A stretch of 64,000 bases of DNA, taken from assembly GCF_003121295.1 (NCBI RefSeq), contig NZ_PHNC01000029.1, positions 124,001-188,000 of the forward strand. The letters run 5' to 3'. The notes below the pieces were generated by a model. That model saw nothing but the letters and a program-made list of their open reading frames with translations, was not told where the DNA came from and did no database searches. Numbering within the stretch: the first letter of the stretch is position 1; each line of letters opens with the position of its first letter. The DNA comes from Streptomyces orinoci. GTDB lineage: Bacteria; Actinomycetota; Actinomycetes; Streptomycetales; Streptomycetaceae. Made by a program: the position numbers and the translations under genes. Shown piece after piece: positions 57,161-64,000 of the stretch.

Positions 57161-57379
57161 TCAATGCGGCACCTCGCCAACCCGGTCGGCCGCGGCCCTC
57201 ACCAGAATCGCCGAGGAACCGGTCACGGTCCCGGCCGGTCCCGCCGGCCCCGGCTCGGTGAGCACCGTGCGTTCACCGAGGAAGGCATAGGTACTCCGGT
57301 CGAAGATCCACTGGGTCTGCCGGCCACCTGCCGTACGGGCGACCGCAATGCCCTCGCGCCCCGCGGCGTCGGCGGCCGG
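57161..57379 (-). pseudogene. 3' remnant of a CU044_5270-family gene
   Basis: About 72 codons without a usable start encode a C-terminal fragment with RTAGGRQTQWIFDRSTYAFL and a GTVTGSSAIL motif characteristic of CU044_5270-family proteins, which usually sit behind an ECF sigma factor gene. The fragment begins directly after the stop codon of the frameshifted regulator, in the same frame. The missing 5' part marks a deletion or insertion junction. Confidence 0.7.
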
Positions 57380-58655
57380 TTACCTCGCTAGTGCCTGCCC
57401 GAGCCGCTCATGAGCCGCCCCGGTGAGCGCCCGATGCAGTGACTCGGCTCGGGTACGGACAAGGCCGCCCTGGTAGGCCATTGGAAGCTTTTCCCAGACG
57501 TCGATGGCCAGTTCGGCGGCGGCCGCCGGATCGCCGTCGGCATGAACGCAGGTCGCGCGATCCATGGCCAGGAGGGCCCGGACCATCACTGACGGGGAAC
57601 TGGTCAGGGCGAGCGCAGCCTCTTGTTCCGCGTACGCCTGGCGAGTTCGTCCAAGGAGGGTGAACGCCTGGGAGAGGTGGACATGGTGTTTCTGGAGCGG
57701 GTAGCCGAACCAGGTATCTGCTGATTCGGTGCGGTCAAGGCCTTCGGCGATGCTGCGGGCGTCGGCGACCGCCTTGAGGGCACCCGGTTGGTTCCCCGTG
57801 GAGGCGAGGGCCCGGGCGGTAACGGCCGCGGCCAGGGCGGCGGCTCCAGAAGGGGCGTCGCCTGCCTCGGCACGGGCTCGTTCGGCGAGGCAGGCGGCGG
57901 CGCGCGGGGCTCCGTAGTTGAGGGGCACCATGGCGTGCCGGGCCAGCACCCAGGAGAGCATCCGCCGGTCCCCGGATTCCCTCGCCGCCTGTTCGGCGGT
58001 GGTGAACCAACCGTGAGCATCGCGTTGGTCGCCACGGTCATGCTGGATGATGGCGACCAGGCCCGAGATTCCGGCGGCTGTCCGGGCCAAGTCAGCCCGG
58101 GCTTGCGCTCGATGGGGACGGTTGAGCACCGAACGCAGCAGCTCCAGATCGTCCCGCATCTGTCCGAGTACGACAGCGGGAGGGCGCCCGCGATACCCGC
58201 CCCGGTGCCGCTCGAACGCACCGCCAAGGTAAGCGAGGTCACCGGCATCGGACCCGGTCAGCGCCGCGTTGATGCCCTCCCGTGCTTCCGCGATGCCTGG
58301 CAACGCAGTGACTCCTGTGGCCAGCGCTGCCGCACCCAGGAACTTCCGTCGGTTCACCGCCGTGTCCTCCTCTCGCTGGACGTCATGCCTCTGACGCTCG
58401 AGTCTGCGCCACCGCCGGGACGTTGCCACCGCCCGAACGATGTCTTCCACCGGTACGCCATAGCCCTTGGCCAACAGTTCGTGCCAGACGGGAATCGGCA
58501 AACGGCGTTCCGTCTCCCAGCGCTTGAGGTTTCTCGGCGTCGAACCACCTGCCGCCCTGGGCCTCCTGTAGGAGCAGGGCCTGCGCATCGCGGGTGAGCC
58601 CTGCCGACTCACGAAGCTCACGCAGCAGGGCTCCAATGCCGTCTGGTGCCATCAT
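57380..58655 (-). pseudogene. HTH/TPR regulator disrupted by a one-base frameshift
   Basis: Frame one (ATG at 58655) encodes an HTH start, GIGALLRELRESAGLTRDAQ and so on to WFDAE. The sequence then resumes in another frame as NLKRWETERRLPIPVWHELL and runs as a normal TPR-like regulator of about 380 residues to 57380. Removing one base from the AAA run (58530-58532 on plus, TTT) restores a single 424-residue protein. It is divergent from the beta-helix/MurA operon and was probably its regulator. A sequencing error or programmed shift cannot be excluded. Confidence 0.78.
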
Positions 58656-58804
58656 GCGCTGCCCCCAAAGTTTTTGCCTCTTCAGTGCCCCATCCTGCCC
58701 CCGCTAAGCGGCACCCCGGGCGAAAACGCACCCCTTCGTGGCACCAGAAGACCAGACCCGTACGGAAGTTGACTGTGCACATGAGGCAGAGAGGAGAGCA
58801 GCCG

Positions 58805-59545
58805 GTGAACCGACCCATCGAAGCGCCCGTGATCGGGGTGTCCTCGCGACCTGTCGATGACCGCGTCAAGCCGGAGTACTACATCGGCATCGACGCTGTA
58901 ACCGATCCCATTGTGCGTGAACTGCTGCGCAGTTGCCCGACGGTCTTCGGCCTCAAGAGGGCCATAACCGAGCTGTTCTCCGGCGGCTCCGGGCGTGGAC
59001 TGCCGGAGTCCGCAGGCCTGATCGAACCCGGTGCCACCGTCCGGGGCACCGTTATCGTGTGCGAGGGAGCGCTTATCCAGGCCGGCGCGTTCGTCGCAGG
59101 CCCGGCCCTGATCTGCCCGAGGGCGGTCGTCGGTGGCGGAGCGCTAGTACGCGATCACTGTGTGATCGGCCCCGGATGTCAGATCGGCTTCGGAGCAGAG
59201 GTCACTCGCAGCTTGCTGGCCGGACGGGTACTCATCAAGCACACCTCCTTCGTGGGTGATTCGGTACTCGGCCTGGGAGTGAGCGTCGGCGCCTTCGTCT
59301 CCACCACCAGCCTGCGGTGCATCAGCGGGCCCGTCACGGAACCCGCCACCGAAGAGATCACCATCCACCTGGACGGTCACCGGATCGGCACAGGACAGAC
59401 CAAGTTCGGCGCGGTGATCGGTGATGGCGTGGTCGTTCCGGCGGGAACCATCCTGCAACCCGGCACCCTCGTCGGTGCGGGCACCCTGCTCTATCCGCGG
59501 ACTCAGATCGGTGGCTTCTTCCCCACCGGATGCCAAGGGCGGTGA
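58805..59545 (+). CDS. GlmU C-terminal-like left-handed beta-helix protein
   Basis: This 246-residue protein is built of hexapeptide repeats (for example IEPGATVRGTVIV and VIGPGCQIGFGAEV). A segment with KHTSFVGDSVLGLGVSVGA and KFGAVIGDGVVVP matches the acetyltransferase half of GlmU, including the His. The nucleotidyltransferase half is absent. It may acetylate an amino sugar or bind UDP-GlcNAc. GTG at 58805 is chosen for its GAGGAGAG site; an ATG at 58781 is an alternative. A MurA paralogue follows after 3 bases. Confidence 0.78.
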   Translation: MNRPIEAPVIGVSSRPVDDRVKPEYYIGIDAVTDPIVRELLRSCPTVFGLKRAITELFSGGSGRGLPESAGLIEPGATVRGTVIVCEGALIQAGAFVAGPALICPRAVVGGGALVRDHCVIGPGCQIGFGAEVTRSLLAGRVLIKHTSFVGDSVLGLGVSVGAFVSTTSLRCISGPVTEPATEEITIHLDGHRIGTGQTKFGAVIGDGVVVPAGTILQPGTLVGAGTLLYPRTQIGGFFPTGCQGR

Positions 59546-59548
59546 CCG

Positions 59549-60850
59549 ATGCCCCATGTATGGCAATGCCACGAGCATGTGGTACGCGTGACGGGAGGGC
59601 GCCCATTGACGGGCAGCGTGACCGTTCAAGGCAGCAAGAACATCGCTCTGCACCTCTACGCCGCAGCCCAGTTGGCCGACGAGCCGCTGACCCTGACGGG
59701 CACGCCGGAGATCCTGGACACCGTCGTCTGCACGGAGATCCTCAATCGAACCGGCACCGTGGCGAAGGCAAGCACCGACCGATTCGAGACCATGCCCGGT
59801 GTCGGCTGGCATCACGCCATTCCCGACGACCTCGGCCGAAGGGTGCGTACGACCGCCGTTATGGCCGCGGCCTTGCTCACCCGCACCGGTGAAGTGACGT
59901 TCCCGTTGCCCGGAGGCGATGCGTTCTGTCCCCGGTACATCGACCGTCACCTCGCTGCCATGGAGGCCGCCGGTGCCACGGTGGATGTCAACGGCGGGAG
60001 GGTCCGGGCCCGGCTCGACCGCGGCAAGCCCGCGCCGTTCACCATCGACACCGGCACTCGGTGGGGGCCGAGCCTTGGCGCGACGGTGACCGCCATGCTG
60101 CTGGCTGCCCGCGTTCATGGCACATCCACCATCTTTCGCCCGAGCATCGAACCCGAGGTGACAACGACCGCAGAGTTGCTGGCCCGCTCCGGTGTCGATG
60201 TGGAGTGGGAGGGCACGACAGCACTGCGCATCAACGGAAGCGACCGCATCGCCGGCGGAACTTTCGCCGTGCCGCCCGATCGCATGGAAGCCGCGACATT
60301 GGCACTCGCCGCCGCGATATCCGGTGGCCATGTACATCTCGCCGGCTTCCCGGTCAGCGGCTTCCCCGACGGCCTGCTGGCCGCGTTCGCCGACGCGGGC
60401 CTGGAGCTGGTGCCAGCAGCCGAGGGCACCATGGTGCGGTGTCCAGGAGGCCCCAGGGCGACACTGGCGGCGACCGGCCCGCACCCGGACTTCCCTACCG
60501 ACGCACAGCCCCAATTCACCGCTTTGCTCACCCAAGCACCGGGCACATCCCGAATCCAGGAGCGCGTCTTCCCCAGCCGTGCCACACACACAGGACCACT
60601 GAGGGCACTCGGTGCGATCGTCAACGCCACCGGACCGGCCATCACTGTCCGTGGCCCCACACGGCTGATCGCCGCAGACATAGTGGGTAAGGACATCCGA
60701 GCCGCCACAGCCCTGGTGATTGCCGCCCTCGCGGCAGAGGGCACCTCTACCATTCGCGGCATGTACCACCTGCGGCGCGGCTACGCCGGGCTGCTGCCCA
60801 AGCTGGCCGCCCTCGGTGCGCGGCTGACGATCGACGAGGAGACGCCGTGA
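59549..60850 (+). CDS. MurA-like enolpyruvyl transferase paralogue
   Basis: This 433-residue EPSP-synthase-fold protein has the MurA motifs GSKNIAL (Lys22 equivalent), RVRTTAVMAAALL and FPTDAQPQFTALL with the catalytic Asp. The loop that normally holds the fosfomycin-reactive Cys reads PGGDAFCPRYID, giving Asp at that position as in mycobacterial MurA. This predicts fosfomycin insensitivity. It is likely a second UDP-GlcNAc enolpyruvyl transferase or acts on a related sugar. It is coupled to the next gene by a GTGA overlap. Confidence 0.85.
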   Translation: MPHVWQCHEHVVRVTGGRPLTGSVTVQGSKNIALHLYAAAQLADEPLTLTGTPEILDTVVCTEILNRTGTVAKASTDRFETMPGVGWHHAIPDDLGRRVRTTAVMAAALLTRTGEVTFPLPGGDAFCPRYIDRHLAAMEAAGATVDVNGGRVRARLDRGKPAPFTIDTGTRWGPSLGATVTAMLLAARVHGTSTIFRPSIEPEVTTTAELLARSGVDVEWEGTTALRINGSDRIAGGTFAVPPDRMEAATLALAAAISGGHVHLAGFPVSGFPDGLLAAFADAGLELVPAAEGTMVRCPGGPRATLAATGPHPDFPTDAQPQFTALLTQAPGTSRIQERVFPSRATHTGPLRALGAIVNATGPAITVRGPTRLIAADIVGKDIRAATALVIAALAAEGTSTIRGMYHLRRGYAGLLPKLAALGARLTIDEETP

Positions 60851-61896
60851 CGACCAGCCCTGCTCTCTGGAACGACGCCGCGCTCACCGAACTGGCGGAG
60901 TGTCTCGAACTGTTGACTGCGGACGGCAGCGTGCCAGGCGGCGTAATCGCCTACGGCACCTGTGGCGGCCGACCGGGCTACCTGGCTTCCGGCCTGGTCG
61001 CCGCCGAATGCGGCGACACGCGCCCCGGGCCACAGACGCGCTACGACCTGGCCTCCCTGACCAAGGTCGTCGCCATCTGGCCACTGGTCGGCAAGACTCT
61101 GGCCGACCGGCTTCCTCTGGGCGCTCCCATCCGGCACGCTCTGCCCGGCCTGCCCGCCGACGCGCCAGGCGGATGGGTAACCGTACGGCAGATCCTCGCC
61201 CACACCTCCGGCCTGCGCGCCGACACCCGGCTCGACCAGTACCGAAAGAGCGGTAGCAATCTCGCCGAACTCATCTGCCGGGAGCCGCTCATCAGCACTC
61301 CCGGCACTCAACACCGCTACATCAACCGTGGCTTCATCCTCCTTGGACTCATCCTCGCCGCCATCACCGAACATCGCTTGGACGAACTCACCGACGCACT
61401 ATGGCGGGACCTGGGCATGCGGCACACCACCTACGGTCCCCTGGGCCGTGCCACCGACGTCGCCCCGACCGAACAGCGCTTTCCCGGCGCCCCACGCCTA
61501 TGGGGCCTTCCCCACGACGACAACGCCACCCTGCTGGGCGGAGTCGCGGGCCACGCCGGGGCCTTCTCCACCCCGGCCGACCTCGCCACATACGCCGACG
61601 CCCTGCTGCGAGCGCACCGCGCCCGGTCACCACTCGGACGCTGGCTGGCCGACAGCATGACCCCACAGGCAGCGATCGAACCAGGCCTGGACCGCGGCCT
61701 GGCGTGGATCCTGGCCGACAAGGGACAAGTCGCCTACCACCATGGCTTCACCGGCACCAGCCTGTACCTCTCCCCGGCAACCGGCCGGTACTTGGCCCTC
61801 TGCACCAATGCCGTCTACCACCACCAGGACAACCGGACTCGGCTCGCCCCGCTGCGTGCGCTGGCCTTGAAGGCCGTCGCCAACGGCGCCTGGTGA
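60847..61896 (+). CDS. Serine beta-lactamase/D,D-peptidase-like hydrolase
   Basis: This 349-residue protein has the SxxK motif S70-L-T-K73, the YxN motif in RYINRG near residue 155 and an HHGFTG motif at the KTG position, so it belongs to the class C/esterase-like penicillin-binding fold. No signal peptide is seen, which argues for a cytoplasmic hydrolase rather than a secreted lactamase. GTG at 60847 overlaps the MurA-like stop. Substrate unknown. Confidence 0.85.
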   Translation: MTTSPALWNDAALTELAECLELLTADGSVPGGVIAYGTCGGRPGYLASGLVAAECGDTRPGPQTRYDLASLTKVVAIWPLVGKTLADRLPLGAPIRHALPGLPADAPGGWVTVRQILAHTSGLRADTRLDQYRKSGSNLAELICREPLISTPGTQHRYINRGFILLGLILAAITEHRLDELTDALWRDLGMRHTTYGPLGRATDVAPTEQRFPGAPRLWGLPHDDNATLLGGVAGHAGAFSTPADLATYADALLRAHRARSPLGRWLADSMTPQAAIEPGLDRGLAWILADKGQVAYHHGFTGTSLYLSPATGRYLALCTNAVYHHQDNRTRLAPLRALALKAVANGAW

Positions 61897-61992
61897 TACC
61901 CGGCCGCATATCGCGCTGCTCTCCCGAGGAAATCCGGATGCACGCCCGCCCCCAACCCGAGCAAAATGCCCGCCCGGGGAAGGGAGTTCACC

Positions 61993-62300
61993 ATGAACGA
62001 TGCATCGGCACCCACCGTCTGATCCTCTCCGGCGCCCCCGGTGCCGGTAAAACCATCGTCTCCCCCTGGTGGCGGCCCGTTACCCCCGCTCGGCCCGGAT
62101 CTCCGGGGACGACGTCGCGGACATGATTGTCAATGGCCGGGTCAGCGTGGTGCGGCTGCCCGAGCCGGAGGCGCGGCGCCAACTCCTGTTGCGCGCCCGG
62201 AACATCTGCACGCTGCGGCCCCGCGCGGCTGACGCCGGAGGAGACCGCCGAGGCCATCGTGGCTCAGGCCCGGGACCGGGCCGAGGTGTCCGCCGGATGA
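61993..62300 (+). pseudogene. Decayed P-loop ATP-binding (kinase-like) gene
   Basis: From ATG at 61993 the first frame stops after nine codons, but shifting frame gives LILSGAPGAGKT (Walker A). A further shift gives VAARYPRSARISGDDVAD and RLPEPEARRQLLLRARNI, and a final frame gives RLTPEETAEAIVAQA to TGA at 62298. At least three frameshifts and an internal loss are needed to join these parts. It is a remnant of a small AAA-type kinase and overlaps the end of the convergent regulator. Confidence 0.75.
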
Positions 62301-63019
62301 GGCGAGGGTGACTCATCCGCCCCGATGACCTGCCGCCAGTGCTCGGCGGCCTGGGCCAGGTCTTCTCCCACCTGGGACAGGAACCGGCCCATGCTCTCCA
62401 GCCGCACCGCCGCCGGCGTCCCGGCACCCATGACCCCGGCTCCCCACCGGACCTCGTCGGCGATCGCGGCGTTCAGCCGGGCGCTGGCCAGCATCGCCCG
62501 GAACCAGACGTCGTCGTCGATGACATAGCGGTCCCGCCGCCGGGGATCGCGTTCCCGCCGGATGAGCTCCTGCTCCTCCAGAAAGCCGACCGCCTTGGAG
62601 ACCGAGGCCGGGCTGACCCGCAGCCGCTGGACCAGTTCCGCGGCGGTGAGGCTGCCGGTGTCGGTGGTGTACAGGCAGGCCAGCACCGCGGCCGTCATCC
62701 GCGGCAGGCCGGTGGCCACCAGCAGCCCGGTGAGCCGCTCCTCGAAGGCGCCCACCGCGCGGGGGTCGCGGCCACGGACGCGCGGCGGCGCCGGTGCCGC
62801 CGCCACCCGCCGCCCGCCGCGCCGCCGGGCGCGCCGTTCCGTCGCCTGCTGCGCGCGGTCGGCCCGGTAGTCATGGGGGCCACCGTTGCGCATCACCTCC
62901 CGGGTGACGGTCGAGGTCGGCCGTTCCAGCCGTCTGGCGATATCGGTGTAGGACAGGCCCTCGGCCAGCCCGGTCACGATCCGACGGCGCTCCTGAAGGG
63001 TGAGTCTGCCTCCCGGCAT
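62264..63019 (-). CDS. HTH_38 plus MarR-type two-domain regulator
   Basis: This 251-residue protein begins with a transposase-like HTH (RRRIVTGLAEGLSYTDIARR, then STVTREVMRNGG) similar to IS30-type HTH_38 domains. An Arg-rich linker follows, then a GbsR/MarR-type winged helix (about 95-180, LRVSPASVSKAVGFLEEQELIRRE). Two DNA-binding modules in one protein are unusual but known in streptomycetes. It is divergent from a serine hydrolase gene, its likely target. Its 3' end overlaps the decayed P-loop gene by 37 bases. Confidence 0.85.
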   Translation of the reverse strand: MPGGRLTLQERRRIVTGLAEGLSYTDIARRLERPTSTVTREVMRNGGPHDYRADRAQQATERRARRRGGRRVAAAPAPPRVRGRDPRAVGAFEERLTGLLVATGLPRMTAAVLACLYTTDTGSLTAAELVQRLRVSPASVSKAVGFLEEQELIRRERDPRRRDRYVIDDDVWFRAMLASARLNAAIADEVRWGAGVMGAGTPAAVRLESMGRFLSQVGEDLAQAAEHWRQVIGADESPSPHPADTSARSRA

Positions 63020-63071
63020 GGGTGTCCTCCTTCCGGGGTCGTGCCGGTCAGTGTGCTTTCACTCCCCGCTC

Positions 63072-63195
63072 ATTGCAATAGGGCGGCCGGGCTATTTGCA
63101 TTCACCATCACAGCCGTTGCAAAAATTTACCGCCTTTGACCAGCGGATATACATAGAGCACCAAAGTCAACGCATTGATGGATCCATAAATGCAA
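63072..63195. promoter_or_regulatory. AT-rich divergent regulatory region with TTGCA repeats
   Basis: The 244-base spacer is markedly AT-rich for this genome. It contains ATTGCAAT (63072-63079), TTTGCAT near 63095, GTTGCAAAA from 63116 and ATGCAAC near 63189. TTGAC (63136-63140) and GTCAA (63166-63170) form an inverted pair. These are candidate operators for the HTH-MarR regulator. No gene lies inside. Confidence 0.55.
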
Positions 63196-63263
63196 CATAG
63201 CTTTCACCTCATCCTGAACGCCGCCGGAGCGCCGCCCGAGCAGCCCTGGAAGAGGAGCCGGAA

Positions 63264-64000
63264 ATGATCGACGACCGCACCCGCCCCGCCCCCACCGCCG
63301 TTCAGCATCTGCTGGACCGGGCCGTGGCCGAGCAGGGCTATCCCGGAATGAGCGCCGCGCTCCGCGAGGGCGAACGGCTCCGGTTCGGCTCCGCCGGAGC
63401 GGCCGACCTGCACAGCGGCCGGACCTGGCGGCCGGAGGACCAGTTCCGGATCGGGAGCATCACCAAGACCTTCACCGCCACCGTGGTCCTGCAACTGGCC
63501 GCCGAGCGCCGGCTGAGCCTGGACGACACCGTGGACCGATGGCTGCCGGGCCTGGTCCGGGGCAATGGCCACGACGGAACGGAGATCACCATCCGGCATC
63601 TGCTGGCCCAGACCAGCGGGATCTTCGGCTACACCCTGGACCAGGACTGGCTGGACCGGTTCTGGAGCCCCAATCTGCTGGAGCACCGCTTCGAGAAGGT
63701 GGCTCCGGAGGAGCTGGTAAGGATCGCCATGGCGCACCCGGCCGAATTCCGGCCGGGCCAGGGCTGGGGCTACTCCAACACCAACTTCGTACTGGCCGCG
63801 CTGATCATCGAGCGGGTGACCGGCGCGTCCTATGCGCAGGCCATCGAGCACCGCATCGCCCGCCCGCTGAAGCTCGCCAACACCTATGCCCCGGGGTACC
63901 GGACCGGCTTCCACGGCCCGCATATCCGCGCCTACTCCCGGCTGTCGGTGCAGGACCCGCAGGCCCCCACCCATGACATGACCGAGCTGAGCACCTCCTG
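63264..64000 (+). CDS. Serine hydrolase / D-alanyl-D-alanine carboxypeptidase-like (partial)
   Basis: The visible 245 residues carry S65-I-T-K68, the YSN motif in GWGYSNTNF near residue 168 and the HLLAQTSGI segment of class C beta-lactamase/PBP4-type hydrolases. No obvious signal peptide. ATG at 63264 has AGAGGAG upstream. The 3' end is outside the window. It is divergent from the HTH-MarR regulator, which probably controls it. Confidence 0.88.
   Translation, partial: MIDDRTRPAPTAVQHLLDRAVAEQGYPGMSAALREGERLRFGSAGAADLHSGRTWRPEDQFRIGSITKTFTATVVLQLAAERRLSLDDTVDRWLPGLVRGNGHDGTEITIRHLLAQTSGIFGYTLDQDWLDRFWSPNLLEHRFEKVAPEELVRIAMAHPAEFRPGQGWGYSNTNFVLAALIIERVTGASYAQAIEHRIARPLKLANTYAPGYRTGFHGPHIRAYSRLSVQDPQAPTHDMTELSTS

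Noticed and set aside
57164-57391. 75-aa plus-strand frame
   Set aside because: The minus strand here encodes the recognisable CU044_5270 remnant.
62264-63019. IS30-type transposase
   Set aside because: Only the HTH_38-like segment is shared. The rest is a MarR-type domain and no DDE catalytic core or terminal repeats are present.

Overview
The window is high-GC DNA whose gene content and order are typical of Streptomyces. It carries the qcrCAB and cta respiratory genes, pspA with pspAA, a cobU/cobT/cobS block, pepA-lpd-sucB, lipB-lipA, a GlnR-type glnA promoter, many GTG and TTG starts, and a TTA codon in a regulator. Roughly 1-47.8 kb looks like conserved chromosomal core. Roughly 47.8-63 kb looks like an accessory or eroding region.

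Core, 1-20 kb: a partial trpD, then two blocks for the cytochrome bcc-aa3 supercomplex (qcrB-qcrA-qcrC-ctaE and ctaF-ctaD-ctaC). These are separated by a receiver-like protein and a lipoprotein L,D-transpeptidase. Next come a cysteine desulfurase fused to a TusA domain, a PfkB-type adenosine/sugar kinase, an A-type Fe-S carrier, nadA behind a cluster of palindromes, a LuxR-type two-component pair, and pspAA-pspA. The Fe-S chemistry genes sit close to Fe-S clients (NadA, Rieske QcrA).

Core, 20-47.8 kb: a DUF3043 membrane protein, a methyltransferase, an HtrA-like lipoprotein, cobU (fused to a dead metallo-beta-lactamase-like domain), cobT, a DUF2156 lysyl-phosphatidylglycerol synthase-like protein, a rhomboid-like protein, cobS, pepA, lpd and a two-lipoyl-domain E2. 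Regulators (GntR, WYL), an SDR, a DUF4240 protein, a GNAT, an FAD oxidoreductase and an NsdA-like regulator follow, then lipB-lipA and glnA. A dispersed palindromic repeat family occupies several intergenic spaces.

Accessory region, 47.8-54.1 kb: a tightly overlapped minus-strand operon encodes a 70-aa protein, an unlisted 54-aa peptide, a MoaA-like radical SAM enzyme, a thymidylate-kinase-like P-loop kinase, an isolated and catalytically degenerate phosphomannomutase domain I, an alkaline-phosphatase-superfamily hydrolase and a NUDIX hydrolase. It is divergent from an HTH/TPR regulator carrying a TTA codon, which is coupled to an ASCH-domain protein. This is the best candidate for an undescribed system.

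Accessory region, 54.1-64 kb: a Uma2 gene split by an in-frame TGA, an SPFH-GYF2 plus zinc-ribbon membrane pair, a CU044_5270 gene remnant, and a frameshifted HTH/TPR regulator. Divergent from that regulator is a three-gene operon: a GlmU-C-like beta-helix protein, a MurA paralogue with Asp at the usual Cys position, and an SxxK serine hydrolase. A decayed P-loop kinase, an unusual HTH-MarR regulator and a divergent serine hydrolase running off the end complete the window.
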